Of a stretch of 64,000 nt of DNA, positions 1-8,704 are shown one piece after another. Location: positions 3,753,753 to 3,817,752 of the forward strand of contig NZ_CP139781.1 of assembly GCF_019679435.2 (NCBI RefSeq). The letters are read 5' to 3'. Position numbers and translations under genes: made by a program. Each line of letters opens with the position of its first letter. Positions within the stretch are counted from its first letter, which is position 1. This stretch comes from Actomonas aquatica. GTDB taxonomy: Bacteria > Verrucomicrobiota > Verrucomicrobiia > Opitutales > Opitutaceae. The notes under the pieces were generated by a model. The model did no database searches, was not told the DNA's origin, and saw nothing but the letters and a program-made list of their open reading frames with translations.

Positions 1-1
1 C

Positions 2-535
2 GCCGAACCCAAAGCCACCTTCAACGTCGGCATGATCTCCGGCGGCACCTCGGTGAACTCCATCGCCCGCACCGCCTCCTTCCAGATCGACATGCGCTCC
101 CCCAGCGCGACCTCGCTCGACAACACCGACGCCATGTTCCGCGCCGCCGTGGCCGAAGCCGTCGCCGAAGAGAACGAATTCTGGAAAACCCACGCCCACA
201 GCCCGACCGCCCGCAACATGAACGCCGCCAACCCGGTGGTCGTCGACATCAAGCAGGTCGGTCTGCGCCCCACCGGTGACGTGCCGCCCGACAGCCCGAT
301 CATCGCCTGCGTGAGCCGCGCCAACGCCGCCCTCGAGGTCGCCGATCGTTTTGGCTCCAGCAGCACCGACTCCAACATCGCCATCAGCCTCGGCGTGCCC
401 GCCGTGACCCTCGGCGGTGGGGGTCGCGGCGCCGCCGCCCACTCCCTCGACGAACTCTTCGAAACCACCGACAGCCACCTCGGCACCCAGCGCGCCCTGC
501 TCACCGTCCTCGAGATCGTCGGGCTCGCGAAGTAA
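2..535 (+). CDS. M20-family metallopeptidase, C-terminal fragment
   Basis: The frame is open from the left edge, so the N-terminus lies outside the window. About 177 residues are visible. They contain the lid/dimerisation segment (GGTSVNSIA, FQIDMRS) and then the end of the catalytic domain (SSTDSNIAISLGVPAVTLG, then AAAHSLDE). The late His fits the last metal ligand of M20 peptidases such as peptidase T, ArgE or ACY1-like enzymes. The N-terminal metal ligands (HxD and the Glu-Glu pair) are not in view, so activity and substrate cannot be judged. It ends with TAA at 533-535 and is followed by an intergenic repeat island. Family level is fairly sure; substrate is unknown. Confidence 0.75.
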   Translation, partial: AEPKATFNVGMISGGTSVNSIARTASFQIDMRSPSATSLDNTDAMFRAAVAEAVAEENEFWKTHAHSPTARNMNAANPVVVDIKQVGLRPTGDVPPDSPIIACVSRANAALEVADRFGSSSTDSNIAISLGVPAVTLGGGGRGAAAHSLDELFETTDSHLGTQRALLTVLEIVGLAK

Positions 536-553
536 GACCCACTCTCGCTCCCC

Positions 554-711
554 GCTGTAGCCGGGCTCGCTGAGCCCGGTGACGCCTGAGGGGAAAAACG
601 GACCCGACGTCGGGCATAAAGCCCGACCCACAAATAAGTTAACCCGCACTATGTGGGTCGGGCTCTTGCCCGCCTCAGGCGCGGTTACGCCCGACATCCC
701 CTGCCCCTCGG
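554..711. repeat. Intergenic repeat island 1
   Basis: Two repeat families sit side by side. A GCTGTAGCC unit with hairpin GGGCTCGCTGAGCCC lies at 554-582. An inverted pair of GTCGGGC/GCCCGAC units follows: GTCGGGCATAAAGCCCGAC then CCACA at about 609-632, and the facing TGTGGGTCGGGC from 652. The second unit carries an internal insertion and ends with the box CTGCCCCTCGG at 701-711. The same families recur in the later islands. No gene is seen between 536 and 779. Confidence 0.7.
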
Positions 712-779
712 CTCTGCTTGCCCGCCTCAGGCGGGTTCCCCTCCGTTCCCTCCTGTAAGAAAAGCCCCCGCCCTTCCGG

Positions 780-1946
780 TCACTTCGCCTCAAAGTCCCG
801 GATCAGCCCCACGACCTCCTTGGCCAGGTCATTGGGAATCGGGATGGTGAGATGATACTGCGCCACCCGCCAGCCGGCCGCGGTGCGCACCATCACCCCG
901 CTGCCGCGACACGCCCCGTAAGCCGCGCTCACCAGCGCCTCGTCAAACCAGGCGTATCCACCATCCGGTGACACCACCACGTGGCGGCCTCCCGCCACCG
1001 GCTCGTAGAGCCAACCCCGCCCGGCCTCAAAGTAGGGGCGAGCAAAGGCCTGAAACTCCGCCCGCGTCCACCGCTCCGACGCATCGGTGCCAAGGAACAC
1101 CCCGTCCTCCGCAAACAGCCCGAAGTAGCCGTCAAAATCCGCCGCCCCCGCCGCGACATGAAACGCGTCCAGCACGCTGCCGATCGACGCTACAGCGGCC
1201 TCCGTCGCCGCCGCCTCCGCCAAAGCGATGGTGTGAGTCAGTAGCCCCACGTCCCCCACCTTGCCATGTCCGGGCACCACGCGCCGAGCGTCGGGATACG
1301 CTTGCTGCACCCGCCGCATCGAAGCCGCCCATTCCGCCACCGTGGCGTCCGCCGTGTTGCCCATGCCGCGCGCCGCTTCCGCCCGCACCGCGCAGCCGCC
1401 GACCAAAATCCCGGATTCCGGCAGCCACATGACGACATTGTCGCTGGTGTGCGCCCGGCCCGGATAAAGCACCTCGACCGTCCCAATCGTCGCGCGCTCA
1501 CCCGGTGCTAACCGCAACACCTCAAAGGCCGGCAAATCACCGTCCGCAATGCCGGCGAGCGCCACGGTTTCCGCCAGCGCGATGACCCGCGTCCCCCGCT
1601 CCGCGAATACCTCCCACCCGCCCAGGCGATCGTCATGAAAATGACCCACGAACAGACGCTCCACCGGCTTGCCGATCTCCCGTTCAATCCACGCGAGCAG
1701 CGCCCGCGAATTCTCCGCGCCCCACGGGGTGTCGATCACCACCACGTGCTCCCCTTCGTCGACGATCAAGCCGTTCGAGGTCACCCGCCCCCAGGTCTCG
1801 GTCTCATGACCCGCCACGTGCAACCACATCCCTTCACCCAGGGGAGTGATCTCAAAATCAACCTCGGCCCGCAGCGCTCCGGTGAGCCCGAAAACCAGTA
1901 ACCATTTTGTGAATACGGAGATGAAACGGGGAAACCAACGAGCCAT
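780..1946 (-). CDS. Exported B1-type metallo-beta-lactamase-fold protein fused to a SnoaL-like domain
   Basis: The 388-residue protein begins with a likely signal peptide or anchor (residues 1-27). Residues about 28-240 form a metallo-beta-lactamase domain with every zinc ligand of subclass B1 in order: HFHDD (H102, H104, D106), GRAHTSDN (H166), LVGGCAVR (C185) and VVPGHGKVG (H227). The LYPGRAHT...VVMWLP...ILVGGC context is the B1 pattern rather than the glyoxalase II or RNase J pattern. Residues about 250-380 look like a SnoaL/NTF2-type domain (DUF4440-like), with aromatic-rich strands ending YHLTIPIPNDLA. This fusion is not the usual B1 architecture, which ends after the H263 helix. It stands alone between the M20 tail and the rhomboid gene. 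Hydrolase chemistry is likely. Beta-lactam hydrolysis is possible but unproven; another lactone, ester or amide substrate is equally open. Confidence 0.8.
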   Translation of the reverse strand: MARWFPRFISVFTKWLLVFGLTGALRAEVDFEITPLGEGMWLHVAGHETETWGRVTSNGLIVDEGEHVVVIDTPWGAENSRALLAWIEREIGKPVERLFVGHFHDDRLGGWEVFAERGTRVIALAETVALAGIADGDLPAFEVLRLAPGERATIGTVEVLYPGRAHTSDNVVMWLPESGILVGGCAVRAEAARGMGNTADATVAEWAASMRRVQQAYPDARRVVPGHGKVGDVGLLTHTIALAEAAATEAAVASIGSVLDAFHVAAGAADFDGYFGLFAEDGVFLGTDASERWTRAEFQAFARPYFEAGRGWLYEPVAGGRHVVVSPDGGYAWFDEALVSAAYGACRGSGVMVRTAAGWRVAQYHLTIPIPNDLAKEVVGLIRDFEAK

Positions 1947-2030
1947 GCCGGACTAACGCAGCCCGCCCGGTGCTCCGCAATCGCGAAGCGAGCCAGCGAC
2001 GCGACCGGGGCCACAGCTCGCGCTGGTCTT

Positions 2031-2912
2031 GTGGCCCACAATGCGAAAGACTTCCGCATCATCAGTCCCCATCCAGACCCTGCCACCGCCCCCGATGCCG
2101 ACGACCGCGTGATCATCGGCCGCTACCGCCGCGCCGCCGCCGCCCGGGAGCGCAGTCTGGTCGTGCTCGCCGCCGGGGAGGAATGTTGGCAGGAAACCCA
2201 AACCGACGAAGCCAGCGGGGCCACCACCGAGGTGCTCTTGGTCCGCCCAGCGGCCGCCTCCCACCTGCGCGAGCAACTCGCCCGCTTCGAACGCGAGTCC
2301 GCCTACTGGCCACCGCGCCCGCCGCCCACCGAACCGCCCCCTGACGATCCCCACCGCGGCCTCTTTCCCCCGCTGCTCTGGGGCCTGGCCATCGTGGGCC
2401 TGTTTCGCGTGCAGCAACTCGCGCCCGACCTCACCGAATTCTGGTTGCTCGACGCCCGCGCCGTCTGGGCGCAAGGCCAGTTCTGGCGTCCCTTCACCGC
2501 GCTCTGGTTGCACGCCGACATTGGACACCTGCTTTCCAACCTCATCGCCGGCTGGTTCATCCTGCGCACCTGGTTTTGCCTGGAACCGCTCTGGTCCGGC
2601 TGGGCCCGCCTGCTCGGTGCCGCGACCGTCGCCAACCTCCTGCTCGCCGCCGTCGCGTTCAGTGGCGGTCATCGCTCGCTCGGCGCCTCGACCCTGGTTT
2701 TTGCCGGCCTCGGTCTGCTCACCGGCCGCGCCCTGCGCCGTCGCGGCCAACCGGGACGCTGGCGCCCGCTCTTGATCCCGGCCGCGGCTGGTGCCGCCAT
2801 GCTCGGCCTCTACGGCGCGGGCGGCGTCCAAACCGACGTCCTCGCCCACGTCCTCGGCTTCGCCTGCGGCACGGCCACCGGAGCGCTCCTCGTCTTCAGC
2901 AAGAACCGCTGA
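2031..2912 (+). CDS. Rhomboid-family intramembrane serine protease
   Basis: The 293-residue protein has a roughly 110-residue N-terminal cytoplasmic region rich in Pro and charge, followed by about six membrane segments. The rhomboid signatures are present: WRPFTALWLHADIGHLLSN with the HxxxN pair (H166, N170), the nucleophile loop LGAST with S220, and the partner histidine in AHVLGFACG (H273). The usual GxSG motif reads GAST here, so the Gly after the serine is replaced. The Ser-His dyad itself is intact. Rhomboids cleave transmembrane substrates in the bilayer; no substrate is suggested by the neighbours. The start at 2031 is the first ATG that gives a complete N-terminus; a shorter start cannot be excluded. 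Confidence 0.8.
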   Translation: MAHNAKDFRIISPHPDPATAPDADDRVIIGRYRRAAAARERSLVVLAAGEECWQETQTDEASGATTEVLLVRPAAASHLREQLARFERESAYWPPRPPPTEPPPDDPHRGLFPPLLWGLAIVGLFRVQQLAPDLTEFWLLDARAVWAQGQFWRPFTALWLHADIGHLLSNLIAGWFILRTWFCLEPLWSGWARLLGAATVANLLLAAVAFSGGHRSLGASTLVFAGLGLLTGRALRRRGQPGRWRPLLIPAAAGAAMLGLYGAGGVQTDVLAHVLGFACGTATGALLVFSKNR

Positions 2913-2924
2913 AGCAACCCAGGT

Positions 2925-3105
2925 TTTAAGGACCGCAGATTACGCAGATAGCCGCGAGGCAACGCAGCGCGAGTAAACTCGCAGCCTACAATCTGCTTTC
3001 GAACCATGAAATGTAGGCCGCGAGCTTGCTCGCGCTAACGCCTGCCTCTCGGCCGCCCCTCTTTCGGTGCCCCCTCTGTGCATTCTGTGACGAAAATCAC
3101 CCTGA
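2925..3105. repeat. Intergenic repeat island 2 in the 2913-3670 gap
   Basis: The 758-bp gap before the first LacI gene starts with repeats. An ACGCAGATAG-type unit lies at about 2935-2955, then the palindrome GCGAGTAAACTCGC at about 2969-2982. A GCCTACA...TGTAGGC unit follows, whose hairpin CGCGAGCTTGCTCGCG runs into the box CTGCCTCTCGG (3012-3053). Last is a GTGCCCCCTCTGTGCATTCTGTG unit at about 3067-3090. Each has relatives elsewhere in the window. The rest of the gap carries the regulatory element at 3316-3362 and otherwise shows nothing recognisable. Confidence 0.65.
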
Positions 3106-3315
3106 TGGCAGCTCCCAATAATCCAACCGCCAGACGTCCCGACAGACCGAGTCCGGATCTCCATCCACCCATCGTTCAAACCGGATCCGTTACTCCGTCA
3201 TACTTCAGTAACCTAACCTTGGTCCGGCGTAGAAACGGCGCGTCCCAACGGGCATTTTGCACGCCGCCGTTGGTGTATTCACAATCTCGTTACTGCGCTA
3301 ATCAAGCGCCGAACC

Positions 3316-3362
3316 GCCCAATCCGACAAACAATATTCCCACCCGTCCAATCCGAGACTCGG
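3316..3362. promoter_or_regulatory. Conserved 40-bp element plus CCGAGACTCGG palindrome upstream of LacI-1
   Basis: Bases 3316-3355 match 16951-16990 with about 34 of the first 37 positions identical, including the uninterrupted core GACAAACAATATTCCCA. Within the element the word CCAATC occurs near both ends as a direct repeat 29 bp apart. A perfect 11-bp palindrome, CCGAGACTCGG, follows at 3352-3362. Because the second copy sits in the AraC divergent promoter, an AraC-type binding site or shared promoter is the simplest reading (inference). A degenerate relative of the LacI operator, TCAAATTTCAG, lies at 3386-3396. Confidence 0.6.
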
Positions 3363-3670
3363 TGAATCGGTTATCGTCGCTTTCATCAAATTTCAGGGTC
3401 CTTCCCTTGCCGTCGCCGGCCACCCGACTCCCGCCGCTGCGACGTTGTTACCTCCCCTTTCGCCTTCACCCATTTCCGACCGATAGCACCACGCTGCCCT
3501 CCCAAATAAGCGCCCCTGCGGCGCTGTAGCGTCCCATCTCCCCCCCCTCGATCCCCGGGTCTCCCAAGTCCTGATCGCCAGCTACTGCTTTGCCCGGATT
3601 TCCCGTTCTGTCGACCACGCCCCCACCTGCGCGCAACACCCACCTCCTGATATTTCACCCCGCCTTCCGG

Positions 3671-4708
3671 ATGCTCCTCGCCGAAATCGCCAAGGCCGCC
3701 AAGGTCTCCCCCTCCACGGTCTCCCGGGCCATCAACCAGCCCGAGATCGTCGCGCCCGAGAGCCTCGAACGCATCCGCGCCGTGATGCAGGCTCACGATT
3801 ATCAACCGCCCCCCATCAACCGGCGGCGCGGCCCCAAGTCCCGCAAACCGTCCACCCTGCGCTTGGCGGTGTGGTTCGTCGGAGCCAAAGAGGGCAATCC
3901 GGCTCTCGGTTGGTTTCAGGAGAAGATGTCCCTGCTCCAGGACCAGAGTCCGATCAATCGCGTCGATCTGAACATGGTGTTCTCCAGCTCTCCGGCAGAT
4001 CTCCCGCGGCAGCTGGTGCAGGACAAATTCGACGGCGTCATCATCCAAGGCATGGAGCCCGCCGCGGAAGTCATGGAGGCCCTGCAGGACACGCCCACCG
4101 TCTGGTTCATGACGCGCCGCTCCGCGTCGTTTCCCGGCGACTACGTCGAGCCGAATAACGAAGAGAATGGCCAGCTCGCCGCCAACCACCTGGCCAGCCA
4201 GGGCCATCGTCACGTGGCTGTGCTCAGCATCGATCCGGCCTACAGCGCCGTGTCCCGCCGCACCCGCGCCTTCGAACTACGGGCGCGGGAACTCGGCCTC
4301 ACCACGCACCGCATCCTCGGCCGCCAAGACGCCTCCCGCGTGAGTTACCTGGAGATCGATCCACTCAACACCGAGTCCACTCAACTGGTCGACGCCCTCA
4401 CCGCGCTTTCGCCGCGCCCCACCGGACTCTACGCGCCCGTCGATCACTTTGCCGGTTCGCTGCTGCGCGCGCTGCGCTTGGCCGGCCTCCAACCCGAGCG
4501 CGATTACGAGCTCATTCTCGGGAACTACAACCCCATCATCTACAACAACCTCGAGCACCACCCCGCGGTCATCGACATCAACCTCGCGGTGCTCATCCGC
4601 AAGGTCATCGCCCAGCTCGTCTGGCGCATCGAAAACCGCGACTGCCCCGGTCGCATCAGCGTGAGCGTATCGCCCGTGCTGCGCCCGGCGCTGCTCTCCG
4701 GCACCTGA
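3671..4708 (+). CDS. LacI-family transcriptional regulator (copy 1)
   Basis: 345 residues from the ATG at 3671. An ATG further upstream (3590) would add 27 residues with no counterpart in the paralogue at 24227, so it was rejected. The N-terminus is a LacI helix-turn-helix (LAEIAKAAKVSPSTVSRAIN), followed by a periplasmic-binding-protein-like sensor domain with PTGLYAPVDHFAG and ILGNYNP near the C-terminus. The region between HTH and sensor reads PPPINRRRGPKSRKPST and lacks the ARxL hinge-helix pattern of canonical LacI members. A TonB-dependent receptor follows after 181 bp of pyrimidine-rich sequence, so this is probably its local, sugar-responsive regulator. The effector is unknown. Confidence 0.85.
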   Translation: MLLAEIAKAAKVSPSTVSRAINQPEIVAPESLERIRAVMQAHDYQPPPINRRRGPKSRKPSTLRLAVWFVGAKEGNPALGWFQEKMSLLQDQSPINRVDLNMVFSSSPADLPRQLVQDKFDGVIIQGMEPAAEVMEALQDTPTVWFMTRRSASFPGDYVEPNNEENGQLAANHLASQGHRHVAVLSIDPAYSAVSRRTRAFELRARELGLTTHRILGRQDASRVSYLEIDPLNTESTQLVDALTALSPRPTGLYAPVDHFAGSLLRALRLAGLQPERDYELILGNYNPIIYNNLEHHPAVIDINLAVLIRKVIAQLVWRIENRDCPGRISVSVSPVLRPALLSGT

Positions 4709-4889
4709 TCTCTCCCCTCCTCGCTTTCCGGTTACCCCTCCCGCCCCCGGCATACCCCACCCCTTTCTTCCCCCCCTGCGCTTTCCCTTTTCTGCCGATC
4801 CACGGCTCGGGCTCTCCGTCGCTTCACGCGATGGCGCGGTTCCGAACGTGAGTCGACGGTCCCCCAACCAACCCAAACACACCAAGAAC

Positions 4890-7800
4890 ATGAGACCTAC
4901 TCCACTCAACCGTTGGCTGCTCGCGCCCTGCGCACTTCTCGGCGCCACCGGTCTGCTCGCTCAAGCGACCACCCCGAGTGACATCGACAACGACGACGTC
5001 ATCGTGCTGTCGCCCTTCGAAGTCACCGGCACCGACGACGTCGGTTACCAAGCCACCTCCACCCTCGGCGGCACCCGCGTGAACACCTCCCTCAAAGACG
5101 TCGGCGCCTCCATCTCCGTGCTCAATGAAGAGCTCCTGCGCGACACCGGCGCCACCAACCTCGAGGATGTGCTCGTCCTCACCGCCAACACCGAGGTCGG
5201 CGGCGGTGGTGGTAATTTCTCCGGCTCCCAGGGCTTCGGCAGCCCGATCCCGGAACTGCAGCGCGACAACCTGAACGGTGGTGTCACCCGTATCCGCGGT
5301 CTGGCCGCCGCCGACCTCACTCGCGACTACTTCATCACCGACGTCCCTTTCGACGCCTACAACACCAACCGCGTGGAGGTGCAGCGTGGCGCCAACTCCG
5401 CCCTCTTCGGCCTCGGTAGCCCGGGCGGCATCGTCAACAACTCCACCATCAAGGCCGACTTCCTAGGCTCTCGCGGCAAGGTGAAGGTCGAGGCCGATCA
5501 ATACGGCAGCTTCCGCACGTCGTTGGATTACAACTACCAACTCAACGACCATATCGCCGTGCGCGTCGCCGGGCTCGCTTCCGACACGCAGTATGAGCAG
5601 AAACAGGCCTTCAAGGACGACGATCGCGCCTACGTTTCCGTGACCGGCAAACTGCCCTACGGCTTCACCGTGCGCGGCAGTTTCGAACACGGTGAAATCA
5701 ACTCCTCCCTGCCCGACTACATGCCGCCCAACGACGGCATCACGCCGTGGATCAACATGGGCAGCCCGACCTGGGACACCCCCTACGCCGCCGCCCAGTT
5801 TTTCCGCAGCTCCGGCGACATCGTGCCCGGCATCGGCAACAACCAGTTCGTCACCCTCGCCGCCAACGGCACTTCCAGCGGCTACGTGAGTTTCTACCAG
5901 GATCCTTCCAACCCCAACCCCACCTTTGGCGGCACCGCGTTCCTGCGCAGCGGCCGTGGTGCGCCCAACTACTACGCGGGCGTCGGGGGCAACGGCGAGT
6001 GGATGCTCATCATGCCGCGCAACGAACTGCAGATCATCACCTCCACCGGCTACTACTCCGACGGCACGCCCGTCGACACCGGCAGCGCCCAGTTCTTCTC
6101 CAACGGCAACGTGTCGCTGCAACTCACCGACCGCAGCATCTTTGACTACCGCAAGAACCTCTTCTCCGGCGGCGTCTCCCAGCAGTGGTCCGAGTGGGAC
6201 ACCTACAACGCCTCGCTCGAAGGCAACTGGCTCGACGGCCGCCTCGGCGTCGAGGCCTCCTACTTCAAGCAGGAGATGTTCGCCTTCACCCGCAACCCCC
6301 TCCAAGGCAGCTCCCAGCGCACCATCTACATCGATCCGGTCGCTTACCTCATCGGCACCACCGATGGCACCGGCACCGGCCCGCTCCTGCCCAACCCGAC
6401 CTACGGCCGTCCCGTCATCGGCGGTCTGTGGCAGGGCGGCATGTATAAATGGAACCGCGAGAACGCCCGCTTCACCGGCTTCGCCGAGGTGCGCTTCGAC
6501 GACTTCATGAACGACGACAGCTGGCTCACCAAGTTGCTCGGCCGCCTCCGCCTCACCGGCCTCTACGAGGAAAGCACCTACTGGAACGAGACCCACTACT
6601 CGCGCGATCAAGTGGACCCCTACGATGTCGCCAATGCCCTCGCCGGCGGCATCATCGGCACCGGCGGCGTCAACACCGCGTCTCTGCGCGCCGGTTCCAT
6701 CTACGCCCTGCCGGTGCACAACGACGCCTTCGACTTCCTCAACGCCAGCTCGCTCAGCGCCCTCTCCGGCGTGCGCATCGGCGGCGGTGCCTGGGGACAA
6801 CAGCGCGACCGCGTGCCGTCCGTCATGGACTACGTGGGCTGGGATCAAGTGAGCGGCTCCTTCGTCAACTTCTCCTCCCGCGCCTACAACCTGAGCGACA
6901 ACAACGCCTTCCCCGCCTCCTTCTCCACCTCGCGCGGCATGGTGGACATCGAGTCCAAGGTCCTCGTCGGTCAGTCCTACCTCTGGGACGACACCATCGT
7001 GCTCACCGGCACCTGGCGCAACGACGTCCAGGCCTCCAACTCCCTCGGCGCCCCGTCCTGGAGCGTCAACTCCCGCGTCGACGATCCGTATGCAGATTCC
7101 TACTACAACGTGCCGCTGCGCCCGCTCGATGAGGACGCCGACGCCGACACCACCTCCTGGAGCATCGTCGTCCACACTCCGGACTTCCTCAAAAAGTTCC
7201 TCCCCGAGGGCTGGGACTTCTCCGTCTACAAGAGCCGGGCCGACAACTTCCAGCCGTCCGGTTCCCGTGTGAACATCTTCAACGAGCAGATCGCCCCCGT
7301 GACCGGCTCAACCGAAGAAACCGGCTTCATGGTCTCCGCCCTCGACGGCAAGCTCAGCGCCCGCGTCAACTTCTACGAGACCGGCGTGCTCAACAACAGC
7401 TACGACATCGGCGGCGTGAGCAACTCCGAGGGCATCCTCCTCGGCCTCATGACCCAGTTGGACAACCCGACCAACATCGCCAATGGCTACACCGCCGACG
7501 ATGTGCGCAACTACCTGCCCCCGCAGGGCGTGATCGACCTCAACGGCTTCATTCCCAACTGGAACGATCCCGAAGCCTCCACCACCAACCGCGACTCCAA
7601 CGACAACGGCACCCGCGACTTCACCGCCGAGGGTATGGAGATCGAGATCGCCTACAATCCCACGCCGGACTGGACGATCCTCGTCAACGCCGGTCGCCAG
7701 GAGACGGTCACCTCCAACTCCTACCCGAAGCTGCAGGAATACGTGAACGACTTCGTCACCCCGCAATGGGTCGACAGCTCCTTCGCGCAGAACTACGTCA

Positions 7801-8291
7801 TCAACGACACCGGCACCACCCTCGCCGAGCAGGCGTTTAACACCATCGTGCAACCGGTCGTGCGGGCCACCCTGCTCGACGGCATGCCTTCGGTCGAGCA
7901 ACGTGAATGGCGCTGGGGCCTCAACACCAGCTACCACATCGGCAAAGCCGAAGACGGCATCCTGAAGTGGTTCGGTGACCTCACCGTCGGTGGCGGCATC
8001 CGCTGGGAGGACGAGATCGGTATCGGCTTCGAGGTGAACCTCAACGACCTCGGCGAATACGCCCTCGACCCGACCGCCCCGTTCAAAGGCCCGTCGATGA
8101 CCTTCATCGATGTGTTCGCCCGCATGGAATACCAGCTGGCCCGCGAGCGTAAGCTCACCCTCCAGCTCAACGTGAAGGACCTCACCGACCACGATGAGTT
8201 GGTGCCCTTCCTCGCCAACCCTGACGGCAGCGAACTCTACCGTTTCCTCGAAGGCCGCCTCATCTCTGCCTCGGCCACCTTCGAGTTCTGA
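4890..8291 (+). CDS. TonB-dependent receptor (copy 1)
   Basis: 1133 residues from the ATG at 4890. An upstream ATG at 4848 gives a 14-residue extension without signal-peptide character. The signal peptide (residues 1 to about 25, ...GATGLLAQA) is followed by a TonB-box-like stretch DDVIVLSPFEVTG, a plug domain (about 50-200; TSTLGGTRVNTSLKDVG, NRVEVQRGANSALFG) and a long 22-strand-type barrel ending in ...SASATFEF with a C-terminal Phe. It has no N-terminal carboxypeptidase-like domain, unlike SusC. It would be an outer-membrane active importer of oligosaccharides or another large ligand. It follows LacI copy 1 and is closed by a hairpin terminator at 8339. A close paralogue lies at 25475. 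Confidence 0.9.
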   Translation: MRPTPLNRWLLAPCALLGATGLLAQATTPSDIDNDDVIVLSPFEVTGTDDVGYQATSTLGGTRVNTSLKDVGASISVLNEELLRDTGATNLEDVLVLTANTEVGGGGGNFSGSQGFGSPIPELQRDNLNGGVTRIRGLAAADLTRDYFITDVPFDAYNTNRVEVQRGANSALFGLGSPGGIVNNSTIKADFLGSRGKVKVEADQYGSFRTSLDYNYQLNDHIAVRVAGLASDTQYEQKQAFKDDDRAYVSVTGKLPYGFTVRGSFEHGEINSSLPDYMPPNDGITPWINMGSPTWDTPYAAAQFFRSSGDIVPGIGNNQFVTLAANGTSSGYVSFYQDPSNPNPTFGGTAFLRSGRGAPNYYAGVGGNGEWMLIMPRNELQIITSTGYYSDGTPVDTGSAQFFSNGNVSLQLTDRSIFDYRKNLFSGGVSQQWSEWDTYNASLEGNWLDGRLGVEASYFKQEMFAFTRNPLQGSSQRTIYIDPVAYLIGTTDGTGTGPLLPNPTYGRPVIGGLWQGGMYKWNRENARFTGFAEVRFDDFMNDDSWLTKLLGRLRLTGLYEESTYWNETHYSRDQVDPYDVANALAGGIIGTGGVNTASLRAGSIYALPVHNDAFDFLNASSLSALSGVRIGGGAWGQQRDRVPSVMDYVGWDQVSGSFVNFSSRAYNLSDNNAFPASFSTSRGMVDIESKVLVGQSYLWDDTIVLTGTWRNDVQASNSLGAPSWSVNSRVDDPYADSYYNVPLRPLDEDADADTTSWSIVVHTPDFLKKFLPEGWDFSVYKSRADNFQPSGSRVNIFNEQIAPVTGSTEETGFMVSALDGKLSARVNFYETGVLNNSYDIGGVSNSEGILLGLMTQLDNPTNIANGYTADDVRNYLPPQGVIDLNGFIPNWNDPEASTTNRDSNDNGTRDFTAEGMEIEIAYNPTPDWTILVNAGRQETVTSNSYPKLQEYVNDFVTPQWVDSSFAQNYVINDTGTTLAEQAFNTIVQPVVRATLLDGMPSVEQREWRWGLNTSYHIGKAEDGILKWFGDLTVGGGIRWEDEIGIGFEVNLNDLGEYALDPTAPFKGPSMTFIDVFARMEYQLARERKLTLQLNVKDLTDHDELVPFLANPDGSELYRFLEGRLISASATFEF

Positions 8292-8338
8292 TTCCCCACC
8301 AGGGGTAAGGTGCTGGGACTAGCACCTCTCGCAAAACG

Positions 8339-8368
8339 GGCCGGTTCCCCCACGGGAGCCGGCCTTTT
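8339..8368 (+). terminator. Rho-independent terminator after receptor copy 1
   Basis: Stem GGCCGGTTCCC / GGGAGCCGGCC (11 pairs with one G-T) with loop CCAC, followed by TTTTAATT. It lies 47 bp after the receptor stop codon. Confidence 0.85.
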
Positions 8369-8385
8369 AATTGCCCCGCCAAAAA

Positions 8386-8696
8386 GCCTACAATCTGCTT
8401 TCGAACCATTAAATGTAGGCCGCGAGCTCGCTCGCGCTAACGCCTGCCCCTCGGCCGGATTATTCGTCACAGAGGCCACAGAGGAGACACAGAGTCCACC
8501 GAGCCACGCCAACGCGGCGGACCCACTCCACCCTTCGCGTCTCTTCGCGCCCTTAGCGGTTGAAAAAAACCTGCCTCTCGCCTGCCGCTGTAGCCGGGGT
8601 CGGTGACCCCGGGTCTCCCTGCCTCTCCGCCTCCCTTCTCTCTGTGCCCCCTCTGTGCACTCTGTGGTCCAAACCACCCTGCCTCACAGCCGCCTC
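8386..8696. repeat. Intergenic repeat island 3
   Basis: This fills most of the 413-bp gap between receptor copy 1 and the PIG-L gene. In order: an AGCCTACA...TGTAGGC unit with hairpin CGCGAGCTCGCTCGCG and box CTGCCCCTCGG (8444-8454); a CACAGAGGCCACAGAGG unit (about 8465-8492); a CGCGTCTCTTCGCGCCC unit followed by TTAGCGGTTGAAAAA (about 8534-8566); a GCTGTAGCC unit with hairpin GGGGTCGGTGACCCC (8587-8612); and CCCCCTCTGTGCACTCTGTG (about 8649-8668). No coding capacity is credible here. Confidence 0.7.
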
Positions 8697-8704
8697 GACC
8701 CGCC

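Noticed and set aside
2940..3090. A tRNA or other structured RNA gene
   Set aside because: The palindromic segments belong to the dispersed repeat families; no cloverleaf or conserved tRNA boxes are present here or elsewhere in the window.
3590..3670. Upstream start for LacI copy 1
   Set aside because: It adds 27 residues absent from the paralogue, whose HTH begins directly at the start codon.
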